From the NCBI GenBank assembly GCA_045592445.1, contig JAZNUV010000026.1, positions 1 through 53,037 on the forward strand: a DNA stretch of 53,037 nucleotides. The letters run 5' to 3'. Below are positions 15,241-23,344 of the stretch, piece after piece (position 1 is the first letter of the stretch; each line of letters starts with the position of its first letter). The notes beneath the pieces were generated by a model. That model searched no databases, had not been told where the DNA came from, and worked only from the letters and a program-made list of their open reading frames with translations. The position numbers and the translations under genes are program-made. The DNA is from JAQXGO01 sp045592445. GTDB lineage: Bacteria > Bacillota > Clostridia > UMGS1883 > UMGS1540.

Positions 15241-16087
15241 ATAAATTGCGTTCCTTTCGCGCGGCAGATGGCGTTTTCCCAAACATGCTTTTAAATAGAG
15301 AATTAAAGTGATTTTGGCTCTGAAATCCTACCTTTAGGTAAATTTCAGATATATTGGAATCCGATGAAAATAATAACTTTTTTGCTTCTATCAGGCGCCT
15401 TTCGTTTAAAAAAGAAACGATTGTCATGCCCGTAGCTTTTTTGAAACTGTGACACAGGTAATACTTATCAATAAAGAAATGGTTGGCTAAAAAATCAAGC
15501 GTAATATTTTCACTGAAGTTCATCGCAATATAATCCATTACATCGCGCACCATATGTTTTTTATCTTCCAAAGGCTCTACAGCAGAAACAAGTCCCTCAC
15601 TATCTATATATTGGCGAATTGACAATAAAAAATGGATAAGTGCAATTTGAAGGCCGAAAATATCCTCGCCATTTTGTCTGTATTTTTCTGCAAGCTCCAA
15701 TATTTGCATTCTGAGTTTTCCCTTCATATGCTCGGAAAAACGGAGAATCGGGGTTCTTGCCATTGTGTGTAGAATGTTTACAATCTGCGTTTTATCCGCT
15801 AATACATCAAAAAATTCCTCACGAAACATGATAAGCGCGCGTTCTTTTTTATTGTCTTTATAAATTGCACGGTGCGGCACATTCTTTTCTATAAAAATTA
15901 AATCATATTTCTCGACCGTATAAGCCGTATTATCTATATAGTACGTCATAGACTCACCCATATAAAAATACAGTTCATAAAACTCGTGGTAATGATTTGC
16001 CTTTATTGTGTTGTTTTTATTGCCGGAAGGCGCAATTTCTATAAAAATATCACGGCTTACAGCATCCGAATTATATGTGTAAAGCAT
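15239..16087 (-). CDS. AraC-family transcriptional regulator with cupin sensor domain
   Basis: This 282-aa protein has an N-terminal cupin-like ligand-binding domain (NHYHEFYELYFYMGESMTYY, about residues 30-50, then EKNVPHRA). A C-terminal double helix-turn-helix of the AraC type follows (ITLDFLANHFFIDKYYLCHS, then the second-helix region with SEIYLKVGFQSQNHFNSLFK). Start ATG 16087 (MLYTYNSDAVSRD) follows GAGGAGAAGGA; the 75-nt in-frame upstream extension has no ribosome site. It is transcribed divergently from the nagB-like operon and shares its 144-bp intergenic region, so it is the likely sugar-responsive activator of that operon. Confidence 0.9.
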   Translation of the reverse strand: MLYTYNSDAVSRDIFIEIAPSGNKNNTIKANHYHEFYELYFYMGESMTYYIDNTAYTVEKYDLIFIEKNVPHRAIYKDNKKERALIMFREEFFDVLADKTQIVNILHTMARTPILRFSEHMKGKLRMQILELAEKYRQNGEDIFGLQIALIHFLLSIRQYIDSEGLVSAVEPLEDKKHMVRDVMDYIAMNFSENITLDFLANHFFIDKYYLCHSFKKATGMTIVSFLNERRLIEAKKLLFSSDSNISEIYLKVGFQSQNHFNSLFKSMFGKTPSAARKERNL

Positions 16088-16151
16088 TCCTTCTCCTCTT
16101 TCAAAAAAGCAATATACTGCTATATTTTCAGTATAACAAACAACATTAGAC

Positions 16152-16180
16152 TTGTCAAGCAATATTTTACTTGCTATAAT
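16152..16180 (+). promoter_or_regulatory. SigA-type promoter of the nagB-like operon, overlapping divergent signals
   Basis: A -35 TTGTCA (16152-16157), a 17-bp spacer and a perfect -10 TATAAT (16175-16180) are present. The spacer has the inverted repeat AGCAA/TTGCT. On the minus strand the same bases give TTGACA, 14 bp from a TATACT facing the AraC gene, so the two promoters probably overlap and compete. No AraC operator could be assigned with confidence. Confidence 0.78.
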
Positions 16181-16195
16181 ATAAATAAGATTGTT

Positions 16196-16211
16196 ACGCC
16201 TTAAAAGGCGT
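16196..16211 (+). other. Palindrome ACGCCTT-AA-AAGGCGT in the nagB leader
   Basis: This perfect 7-bp inverted repeat with a 2-bp centre starts about 9 nt downstream of the predicted transcription start and ends 9 nt before the Shine-Dalgarno. It is followed by TTATTTT. It could be a dimeric repressor operator, an RNA hairpin or a weak attenuator. Its palindromic DNA character and position favour an operator, but this is inference. Confidence 0.45.
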
Positions 16212-16231
16212 TATTTTGAAAGGAGAAAATT

Positions 16232-16963
16232 ATGGAAATCAGAATTTGTGAAAATCCGGTACATTTGGGAGAACAGGCCGCAAAATATACGGCAGAAATT
16301 CTCAGAAACGCAATCCGTGAAAAGGGCGAGGCAAGAATTGTTTTATCCACAGGCGCATCTCAGTTTGACACGATTAAATCCTTAGTAGAGCAGGATGTGG
16401 ACTGGAGCCGCGTTGAAATGTTCCACCTGGACGAATATGTAGGATTGCCTGAAACACATGTTGCTTCCTTCCGCAAATACTTAAAGGAACGCTTCATTGA
16501 GAAGGTTGGTCCCTTGAAGGCAGTTCATTTGGTTGATGGCACCGCAGAAGGTATCCCCGCTTTAACACGCGAATTACGTCGCGCTCCCATCGATGTCGGT
16601 CTCATCGGTATCGGCGAAAATGCTCACATTGCATTTAACGATCCCCCCGCAGACTTCGATACAAAGGAAGCATATATCGTTGTAAACTTAAACGAAACCT
16701 GCAAAAAACAACAGATGGGCGAAGGCTGGTTCCCGACCATCGACGATGTACCGAAGCAGGCTGTTTCCATGACAGTATATCAGATCATGCAGTGTGAACG
16801 CATCGTCTCTTGTGTTCCCTATGCAGTAAAAGCACAGGCTATCTATGACACATTAACACAGGAAACAAATAATCTTGTGCCTGCTACCATTATGAAGGAA
16901 CATAAGGATTTTGTATTGTTTGCAGATCGTGATTCTGCTGCAAAAGCAATCACAATCAAATAA
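16232..16963 (+). CDS. NagB-family sugar-phosphate isomerase/deaminase, atypical active site
   Basis: This 243-aa protein has the glucosamine-6-phosphate deaminase/6-phosphogluconolactonase fold. Recognisable elements are LSTGASQFDTIKSL near residue 38, FHLDEYVG near 69 and the active-site loop GIGENAHIAFNDPPADFD near 128. In E. coli NagB the loop is GVGNDGHIAFNEP: His143 is kept, but catalytic Asp141 aligns with Asn and Glu148 with Asp. This GENxH...NDPP variant forms a distinct branch usually annotated as glucosamine-6-phosphate isomerase. The exact substrate is therefore uncertain. It has a strong Shine-Dalgarno (GAAAGGAG) and is followed after 15 nt by an oxidoreductase. Confidence 0.85.
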   Translation: MEIRICENPVHLGEQAAKYTAEILRNAIREKGEARIVLSTGASQFDTIKSLVEQDVDWSRVEMFHLDEYVGLPETHVASFRKYLKERFIEKVGPLKAVHLVDGTAEGIPALTRELRRAPIDVGLIGIGENAHIAFNDPPADFDTKEAYIVVNLNETCKKQQMGEGWFPTIDDVPKQAVSMTVYQIMQCERIVSCVPYAVKAQAIYDTLTQETNNLVPATIMKEHKDFVLFADRDSAAKAITIK

Positions 16964-16978
16964 AAAGGAGCCATCATT

Positions 16979-18253
16979 ATGAAAACATATGCACTTGTCG
17001 GTACCGGCCATCGCGGTACACAGGCATATTTAAAGCCCCTCCGCACAGAACTTTCGGACTGCGCAAAACTTGTTGCGGTATGCGACCAAAACGAAAAGCG
17101 TGCTGCGGCGGCACTTGACTACGCTGGTCTTACTGCACCAATTTATACAGATTTTGATAAAATGCTCGCCGAAACACATCCTGATACCGTAATTGTCACT
17201 ACAATTGACGCGACGCATCATGATTTCATCATTCGTGCACTGCATGCCGGTTGTGACGTTATCTCCGAAAAACCGATGACGACGGATGGCGAAAAAGCAA
17301 ATGCAATCATGAAAGCGGAAGAAGAAACAGGCAAACATGTTACTGTCACCTTCAATTGCCGTTTCCACCCCTTCTATGTGCGTATTAAGGAAATTCTGAG
17401 TGAAAATGCAATCGGTGATATTTACAGCGTGCATTTCGAATGGATGCTAGATACCTCGCACGGCGCGGATTACTTCCGTCGTTGGCATCGCGAGCGTAAA
17501 AACTCAGGTTCTCTTCTCATTCACAAGTCCACACACCACTTCGACCTTTTGAATTGGTGGCTTGGCGATGAACCTGTTAAAGTAAATGCATTCGGCACAC
17601 GCCGTTTCTATACGCCTGACCGTCAGCCGCATGGCGAACGTTGCCATACCTGTTCGTATAAAAACACATGCGCATACGCCCTGGATATTGAAAAAGACGA
17701 GTTTTATAACAAAATTTATTTTTCCTGCGAGGATGGCGACGGCTACATTCGTGATAAATGTATTTTCTCTGATGAAATCGACATTGAGGATAGCGTAGCC
17801 TTAAATATCCGTTACAAAAAGGGCACAGTTGTTACCTATAATTTAGTTGCACATGCACCGTATGAAGGCATGAAGGTTGTTTTAAACGGTAGCGAAGGCC
17901 GTATTGAGCTATCGCATTTGTCTACCGGTGTTTACGCCGATGCGCCTGTAAAAGAAATGAAGATATTTAATCGTTTCAATGAGGAAATTACTTATAAGTT
18001 TGCACAAAATTCTGTGCTGACAAAATCTATGGCGGGTGCAGACCAGCTTACAAAAGATAACTTAGGCGGTCACGGCGGCGCTGATCCGTTACTTCGTGCT
18101 TGCCTTTTCCGCGGCGTAGGCGAAGACACATTGGGTCAGGTTGCAGATATCCGTGCCGGCATCATGTCACTTGGTATCGGTGCAGCAGCGAACGTTTCCA
18201 TGAAGGAAGATCGTTCTGTTTCGCTCTCTGAACTTTTTGACAATGTAGACTAA
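16979..18253 (+). CDS. Gfo/Idh/MocA-family sugar oxidoreductase
   Basis: This 424-aa protein has an N-terminal Rossmann domain (ALVGTGHRGTQAY, about residues 4-16) and the family's EKPMTTD motif near residue 98 with the catalytic-region lysine. The central substrate part contains SGSLLIHKSTHHFDLLNWWLG. A cysteine-rich insertion (RCHTCSYKNTCAY near 222, then SCEDGDGYIRDKC) is seen in a subset of larger family members and may bind metal. Such enzymes oxidise or epimerise sugars or amino sugars with NAD(P). With the NagB-like gene 15 nt upstream and the AraC regulator it likely forms an amino-sugar or sugar-derivative pathway. Confidence 0.88.
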   Translation: MKTYALVGTGHRGTQAYLKPLRTELSDCAKLVAVCDQNEKRAAAALDYAGLTAPIYTDFDKMLAETHPDTVIVTTIDATHHDFIIRALHAGCDVISEKPMTTDGEKANAIMKAEEETGKHVTVTFNCRFHPFYVRIKEILSENAIGDIYSVHFEWMLDTSHGADYFRRWHRERKNSGSLLIHKSTHHFDLLNWWLGDEPVKVNAFGTRRFYTPDRQPHGERCHTCSYKNTCAYALDIEKDEFYNKIYFSCEDGDGYIRDKCIFSDEIDIEDSVALNIRYKKGTVVTYNLVAHAPYEGMKVVLNGSEGRIELSHLSTGVYADAPVKEMKIFNRFNEEITYKFAQNSVLTKSMAGADQLTKDNLGGHGGADPLLRACLFRGVGEDTLGQVADIRAGIMSLGIGAAANVSMKEDRSVSLSELFDNVD

Positions 18254-18270
18254 GATATCGCAAAAGTAAC

Positions 18271-18309
18271 AAAAGAGGATATGGCAAGAGCCATATCCCC
18301 TTTTTTGTT
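18271..18309. terminator. Bidirectional terminator between the oxidoreductase and metH genes
   Basis: GGATATGGC-AAGA-GCCATATCC is a 9-bp perfect stem flanked by AACAAAAGA on the left and CCTTTTTTGTT on the right, so each strand has T-rich sequence after the stem. It serves both convergent operons. Confidence 0.92.
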
Positions 18310-20641
18310 ATCCCAGTATTCTTTTTGCAAATTCTACACCTGCCAGCGCGTCAGCCGCATAAAAATCTGCTTCAATTTCATCAGCATAGTCCTGTGTCAA
18401 AACCGCGCCACCGACCATGACTTTCCCTTTATAATTGGCTTTTTTTAGTTCCTTTATCGTTTCTTCCATACTTCCCACCGTGGTTGTCATGAGCGCACTC
18501 AGTCCAACAATCGGTGCATTTTCCGAAATAGCCGTTTCTACTATCTGTGTCGGCGGCACATCCCGTCCTAAATCGAGGACTCTGTATCCGTAATTTTCCA
18601 AAAGAAGCTTTACTATATTTTTCCCAATATCGTGAATATCGCCTTCGACAGTTGCTAATACAATCTTTCCCTTCCCGTTTTCAACGCCTGCGGGAAGCTT
18701 TTCCCGAACTGCTCGAAATGCTGCTTTCACCGTCTCTGCACTTGCCAAAAGTTGTGGTAAAAAGACAGTTCCTGCCTCAAAACGTTTTCCAACCGCATCC
18801 AGTGCAGGAATCAATATATTTTCCACAACTGAAAGCGGTTCCTCTTTTTCAAGCACCGCCCGTGCGGCTATCTCTGCCTTTTCTTTTATGCCCGATACGA
18901 CCATATCGTAAAGTGAAAGTTCTTTATCTGTACTGATTTTCTCAACAGGTTCACCACTGTATTTTTCAATATACCGTGCACATTTTGCATCAAAGTCATG
19001 GAGTACGCAGAAAGCATTGTAGACCTCCATCATCGCCTCGGACTTCGGATTTATAATGCCTGCCGAAAGGCCATTCTCAAGTGCTAACGCAAAAAACGCT
19101 GCATTGATCGTTTCCCGTTTTGGCAGACCAAAGGAAATATTCGAAACACCCAGTACAGTCCTTACATCCAGCTTTTCCTGCATATACCGTACAGTTTTTA
19201 ATGTTTCTGTCGCACTGCTCTCGCCCGCACTCACAGAAAGTGTCAATGCATCAATTATAATATCTTTTTTATGAATCCCGTATGATGCCGCAGTTTCTAT
19301 AATTTTCTCAGCAATACGAATTCTGCCTGCAGCCGTATCGGGAATACCGTCCTCATCCAGTGTCAGTGCAACGACTGTGCCACCATACTTTTTCACAATC
19401 GGAAAAACAGTCTCCATGCTCTCCTTTTTGCCGTTTACGGAGTTTAGCAAAGGTTTCCCGTTATAAAGTCTTGCAGCACGCTCCATAACTTCGCCGTCCC
19501 CTGTATCAATCTGAAGCGGCAAGCTTAAAACACCTTGTAATTCGCGAATAGCCGTTTCCATCATTGCGCCTTCGTCTATCCCGGGGAGACCCACGTTTAC
19601 ATCCAAAACATGCGCACCCAAAGCCTCCTCTGCAATACCTTCCTCCAAAATATATTGCATATCATTATTTTTCAGCGCTTCCTTTAAACGTTTCTTACCC
19701 GTCGGATTTATACGTTCACCGATAATAACGGGTGCATTACCGATTTCAACCGCCGTTCCATATGCAGATACAAGTGTTATGTTTTTATTCGTAACCGGCA
19801 TTGGGCAAATACCTGCAGTTGCCTCACGCATTAAGCGGATATGCAGTGGCGTCGTTCCACAGCAACCCCCCAATACATGTGCGCCATTTTCCGCAAAATA
19901 ACGCATATATGCAGCAAATTCCTCTGCCGTAAGGTCATACACCGTTTCCCCATCCCGTATCGTGGGCAATCCGGCATTGGGCAAAAGTGCAATCGGAATG
20001 GATGCATACTTTGTCAGTACATCAAAAAATTCTTGAAACTGTGCAGGACCAAGACCACAATTGAGCCCCAGTGCATCCACGCCCAATCCTTCCAAAAGCG
20101 CAATTACACTTCTTAAATCTGCACCGGTTAAAAGTCGACCTTTTTCATCAATGCTGACAGTTGCAAGTATCGGCAAATCTGCATTTTCCTTTGCCGCAAG
20201 GACTGCCGCCTTCAGCTCATACGTGTCCGTCATGGTTTCAATTGAAATCATGTCCGCATCCTTGCCCGCACGCACAACTTCAGCAAAAATATCATATGCC
20301 TCCGAAAAGGACAAACTTCCCATCGGTTCCAACAATGCGCCCGTAGGCCCTATATCAAGTGTAACTGCCTTTTCTGTTCCCGCTGCACGTCTTGCTATTT
20401 TTACAGCACTTTTGACAATTTCATCAACAGTATAACCGCTTCCCGCAAGCTTTAGGCGATTTGCCCCAAATGTATGCGTTGTGATTACATCTGCACCACT
20501 TTCGGCATACTGTTTATGAATATCATAAATGCGCGACGGTTCCGTCACACAAAGCACTTCCGGATGTGTGTCCGTTTTGCCAAGCATCGTGCCGAGACCG
20601 CCATCAATAAAAATCAGTTTTTTCCCAAATTCGATTTGCAT
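18308..20641 (-). CDS. metH: Cobalamin-dependent methionine synthase, without reactivation domain
   Basis: This 777-aa protein transfers a methyl group from methyl-tetrahydrofolate via cobalamin to homocysteine. Domains in order are the homocysteine-binding barrel (1-~290; zinc ligands Cys195 in LNCGLGP and Cys260/Cys261 in GGCCGTTP), the pterin-binding barrel (~305-560; IIGERINPTGKKRL, DVNVGLPG), the cobalamin cap (~565-650) and the B12-binding Rossmann domain. That last domain has the DxHxxG motif at Asp668-Gly673. The C-terminal S-adenosylmethionine reactivation domain of E. coli MetH is absent and is encoded by the upstream gene, three bases away. Confidence 0.95.
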   Translation of the reverse strand: MQIEFGKKLIFIDGGLGTMLGKTDTHPEVLCVTEPSRIYDIHKQYAESGADVITTHTFGANRLKLAGSGYTVDEIVKSAVKIARRAAGTEKAVTLDIGPTGALLEPMGSLSFSEAYDIFAEVVRAGKDADMISIETMTDTYELKAAVLAAKENADLPILATVSIDEKGRLLTGADLRSVIALLEGLGVDALGLNCGLGPAQFQEFFDVLTKYASIPIALLPNAGLPTIRDGETVYDLTAEEFAAYMRYFAENGAHVLGGCCGTTPLHIRLMREATAGICPMPVTNKNITLVSAYGTAVEIGNAPVIIGERINPTGKKRLKEALKNNDMQYILEEGIAEEALGAHVLDVNVGLPGIDEGAMMETAIRELQGVLSLPLQIDTGDGEVMERAARLYNGKPLLNSVNGKKESMETVFPIVKKYGGTVVALTLDEDGIPDTAAGRIRIAEKIIETAASYGIHKKDIIIDALTLSVSAGESSATETLKTVRYMQEKLDVRTVLGVSNISFGLPKRETINAAFFALALENGLSAGIINPKSEAMMEVYNAFCVLHDFDAKCARYIEKYSGEPVEKISTDKELSLYDMVVSGIKEKAEIAARAVLEKEEPLSVVENILIPALDAVGKRFEAGTVFLPQLLASAETVKAAFRAVREKLPAGVENGKGKIVLATVEGDIHDIGKNIVKLLLENYGYRVLDLGRDVPPTQIVETAISENAPIVGLSALMTTTVGSMEETIKELKKANYKGKVMVGGAVLTQDYADEIEADFYAADALAGVEFAKRILG

Positions 20642-20644
20642 GGT

Positions 20645-21229
20645 CTACCTCCTTTTATAAGTGCAATCCTTCTTATCGCAACGTGCGCACTTTTGTACAG
20701 TACATACGGGCGCAGCACATAAACCCAAAAGTGCAGTGACAGACTTTGTCGGCACCAGCATCAGGCTTTGTAGTGCCGAAATGCCAATTTTTTCTGCCCG
20801 GACCGCCTTTAAAATCTGTGGTTGCATAGAGAGAGGATAGTCGCCGTATCCGGGGCTAAAACGCATCGTAGGGAAAAGACCTTCCCGTTCGAACGAAATC
20901 CCATCACAGTATGCTTCAATGTATGCCGCAGCGGCAGCATCAAGTGTTGCAGCTCGTGCCATGTCCGTTACCTGATATTTTTTTATCAGTCTGTCCGCTT
21001 CTATGCCCAGCGTTGCCGCAAGACATACAATCTCCCGAGCGTCGGAAAGATGCTTTCTGATATCCTCGCCGCACAAAAGCCCGTCTGCTTCATTGGGTTT
21101 AAAATACCTTAAAACGTGCTTCGGCGTTGTCTCTTTTTTCAGTTCTTCCAAGCAATCCAAAACAAGGCGAAGCGTTTCTGCATCCGCCTCGCCTCGTACG
21201 CCCAGATAAGAAAGCGTTGCTTCCACCAT
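20645..21229 (-). CDS. Standalone methionine synthase activation (SAM-binding) domain protein
   Basis: This 194-aa protein matches the reactivation domain of MetH, which remethylates oxidised cobalamin using S-adenosylmethionine. The key motif RFSPGYGDYPLSMQPQ near residue 127 corresponds to the SAM-binding RxxPGY of MetH. The C-terminus has a cysteine cluster (LCAAPVCTVQKCARCDKKDC) absent from E. coli MetH and common in separate activation proteins; it may bind metal. It lies between metF and metH and supplies the domain that this MetH lacks. Confidence 0.9.
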   Translation of the reverse strand: MVEATLSYLGVRGEADAETLRLVLDCLEELKKETTPKHVLRYFKPNEADGLLCGEDIRKHLSDAREIVCLAATLGIEADRLIKKYQVTDMARAATLDAAAAAYIEAYCDGISFEREGLFPTMRFSPGYGDYPLSMQPQILKAVRAEKIGISALQSLMLVPTKSVTALLGLCAAPVCTVQKCARCDKKDCTYKRR

Positions 21230-21244
21230 AAGGGTAGCGCCTCC

Positions 21245-22111
21245 CTATAAAATAATATCACTTATATTTTCCAGTATTTTGCAAGCAATCTCAGGCTTAT
21301 TCATAGTATAAATGTGAATCCGCCGCACACCATTTGCAATCAGGTCAATAATCTGTTCCGTTGCATAAGCAATCCCTGCCTGACGAAGTGCCTCGGGCTT
21401 ATCCCCAAACTTATCCATCATGGCATTAAATTTCGGTGTCAGTGTCGCACCTGACATGGCACACATTCGTTTGACGGATGCAGCCGTTGTCACAGGCATG
21501 ATGCCTGCTGTTACGGGCACATCAATTCCCTTTGCCGCAAGACGATATAAAAAGCTGTACAACATATTATTGTCAAAAAATAGTTGTGTGACCAAAAAAT
21601 CTACGCCCGCCTCAATTTTATAGCGAAGATTGTCTATATCCTTCTCTTTATTGACCGCTTCTACATGTCCTTCGGGGTAGCATGCACCCCCAACACAAAA
21701 ATCTCCATAGGCTTTGATTTCACGTATTAGTTCATAGGCATAGCGGAATTCCATGCTGTCTTTATCAAACGACTCATTCGGCAAATCTCCACGTAAAGCC
21801 AATATATTTTGAATGTTTTCTTCTTTATATCGATCCAAAATTGAATGGATGCGCTCACGCGTTGCGCCAATACAGGTTAGATGTGCAAGCACAGTTGTAT
21901 TCAGCTCATTTTGCACCATGGAGGCAACCTCTAAGGCATTCGCCGTATTGCCGCCGCCCGCCCCATAGGTAACACTTATGTACGCGGGATTCGTTTTTGC
22001 AAGTTCCTGTATCGCGGGCGTTACGCTTTGTAGTGGCACATTCGGCTTCGGTGGAAAAATTTCCAAAGAAACTGTGGGTTTTTCTGTCGAAAAAATACTG
22101 CTGATTTTCAT
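21245..22111 (-). CDS. metF: 5,10-methylenetetrahydrofolate reductase
   Basis: MetF (288 aa) is a TIM-barrel flavoprotein that makes 5-methyl-tetrahydrofolate, the methyl donor for MetH encoded two genes downstream. Family features are SLEIFPPKP near residue 15 with the catalytic-region Glu, YISVTYGAGGG, LAHLTCIGATRERI, ILALRGDLP, VGGACYPEGH and DFLVTQLFFDN. The ATG shares a base with the ychF stop (TAATG). Membership of one operon with metH and its activation domain fits a dedicated methionine module. Confidence 0.95.
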   Translation of the reverse strand: MKISSIFSTEKPTVSLEIFPPKPNVPLQSVTPAIQELAKTNPAYISVTYGAGGGNTANALEVASMVQNELNTTVLAHLTCIGATRERIHSILDRYKEENIQNILALRGDLPNESFDKDSMEFRYAYELIREIKAYGDFCVGGACYPEGHVEAVNKEKDIDNLRYKIEAGVDFLVTQLFFDNNMLYSFLYRLAAKGIDVPVTAGIMPVTTAASVKRMCAMSGATLTPKFNAMMDKFGDKPEALRQAGIAYATEQIIDLIANGVRRIHIYTMNKPEIACKILENISDIIL

Positions 22112-23196
22112 TATACATTAAACCGAAATACAACGACGTCACCGTCTTGCATTACGTACTCCTTTCCCTCGCTTCTGACAAGGCCTTTTTCTTTTGCAGC
22201 CACACCACTGCCCGACGCAATTAAATCATCATATGAAACGACCTCAGCGCGTATGAATCCGCGTTCGAAATCCGTATGAATCTTCCCTGCCGCACCCGGT
22301 GCCTTTGTCCCGCGCGTAATCGTCCATGCACGCACCTCTTTTGGTCCCGCTGTTAAAAAGCTGATCAGACCTAAAAGTGAATAGCATTTCTCCACCAGTC
22401 TGTCAAGGCCGGATGCCGACATGCCCATTTCCTCTAAAAACATCTGTTTTTCTTCTTCGGGCAGTGCTGCAATTTCTTCCTCAATCTGTGCAGAAATCGG
22501 CAAAACCTCCGCATGTTCCGCCTTTGCAATCTCCATAAGCGCGTCTATGTAGGGGTTATCCGTCATCCCCGTTTCAGACACGTTCGCTGCGTAGATAACC
22601 GGTTTTGTCGTCAAAAGGAAGAATTCACGCAGCAAAGCCTCTTCCTCGTCCGTAAATTCCATACTTCTCACAGGCAATCCCTTTTCAAGCGTTTCACGGA
22701 TGCGGCCTAAAAGTGCCGCTTCATCTGCGTATTTCTTTTCGCCTGTTTTGACCATTTTAGCAACGCGATCATGTCGTTTCGTCACTGTTTCAAGGTCAGC
22801 AAATATAAGTTCTAAGTTGATGGTTTCCGTATCGCGTGCAGGGTCTACACTGCCATCTACATGGACAATATTCGTATCATCAAAGCAGCGTACCACATGC
22901 ACAATGGCATCCACCTCGCGGATGTGTGACAAAAACTTATTGCCTAAACCTTCCCCGCGGGACGCACCCTTTACAAGCCCCGCAATATCCACAAATTCTA
23001 TAATGGCGGGCGTGACCTTTTCGGGATTGTACATTTTTGTTAAAACGTCAAGTCGCTTATCCGGCACTGCAACCACACCGACATTCGGTTCAATGGTGCA
23101 AAAAGGGTAGTTTGCCGCACCTGCGCCTGCCTGCGTAATTGCGTTAAATAATGTGCTTTTTCCGACGTTCGGCAACCCGACTATACCAAGTTTCAT
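22111..23196 (-). CDS. ychF: Redox-regulated ATPase YchF/OLA1
   Basis: YchF (361 aa) is an Obg-related P-loop protein that hydrolyses ATP in preference to GTP and binds ribosomes. It has G1 GLPNVGKSTLFNA at residues 6-18, DIAGLVKGASRGEGLGN (G3 region), the non-canonical specificity segment VIYAANVSE in place of NKxD, a coiled-coil insertion and the C-terminal TGS domain (AWTITRGTKAPGAAGKIHTD). It is the first gene of the metF-metH operon and has its own promoter. Confidence 0.96.
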   Translation of the reverse strand: MKLGIVGLPNVGKSTLFNAITQAGAGAANYPFCTIEPNVGVVAVPDKRLDVLTKMYNPEKVTPAIIEFVDIAGLVKGASRGEGLGNKFLSHIREVDAIVHVVRCFDDTNIVHVDGSVDPARDTETINLELIFADLETVTKRHDRVAKMVKTGEKKYADEAALLGRIRETLEKGLPVRSMEFTDEEEALLREFFLLTTKPVIYAANVSETGMTDNPYIDALMEIAKAEHAEVLPISAQIEEEIAALPEEEKQMFLEEMGMSASGLDRLVEKCYSLLGLISFLTAGPKEVRAWTITRGTKAPGAAGKIHTDFERGFIRAEVVSYDDLIASGSGVAAKEKGLVRSEGKEYVMQDGDVVVFRFNV

Positions 23197-23251
23197 ATTT
23201 ATTTACATCTCCTTTGTTCTGCGATGCTTTTACCAAAAGTTTTTTATAAGG

Positions 23252-23295
23252 AAAAAAGAGCCAATTCGTGTATTTATTATAGCACATTGACTCTT
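23252..23295 (-). terminator. Terminator after rbgA, overlapping the ychF promoter
   Basis: The minus strand pairs AAGAGTCAAT with ATTGGCTCTT (one U-G) and GTG with CAC inside, followed by TTTTTT. The loop contains the ychF -10 box. It ends transcripts coming from rplS-lepB-rbgA and lies across the ychF start region. Confidence 0.65.
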
Positions 23296-23304
23296 ATTTA
23301 TCAA
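23276..23304 (-). promoter_or_regulatory. SigA-type promoter of ychF-metF-metH
   Basis: On the minus strand -35 TTGATA (23304-23299), a 17-bp spacer and a perfect -10 TATAAT (23281-23276) give an 80-nt leader before ychF. No SAM riboswitch signature is recognisable in that leader, although the operon makes methionine. Confidence 0.85.
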
Positions 23305-23344
23305 TAGAAATCTGTTAAATTTTTTCGATAAGTGTTATCCTATA

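Noticed and set aside
23197..23275. SAM riboswitch ahead of ychF-metF-metH
   Set aside because: The leader is only about 80 nt and has none of the conserved SAM-I, SAM-II or SAM-III core sequence by eye.
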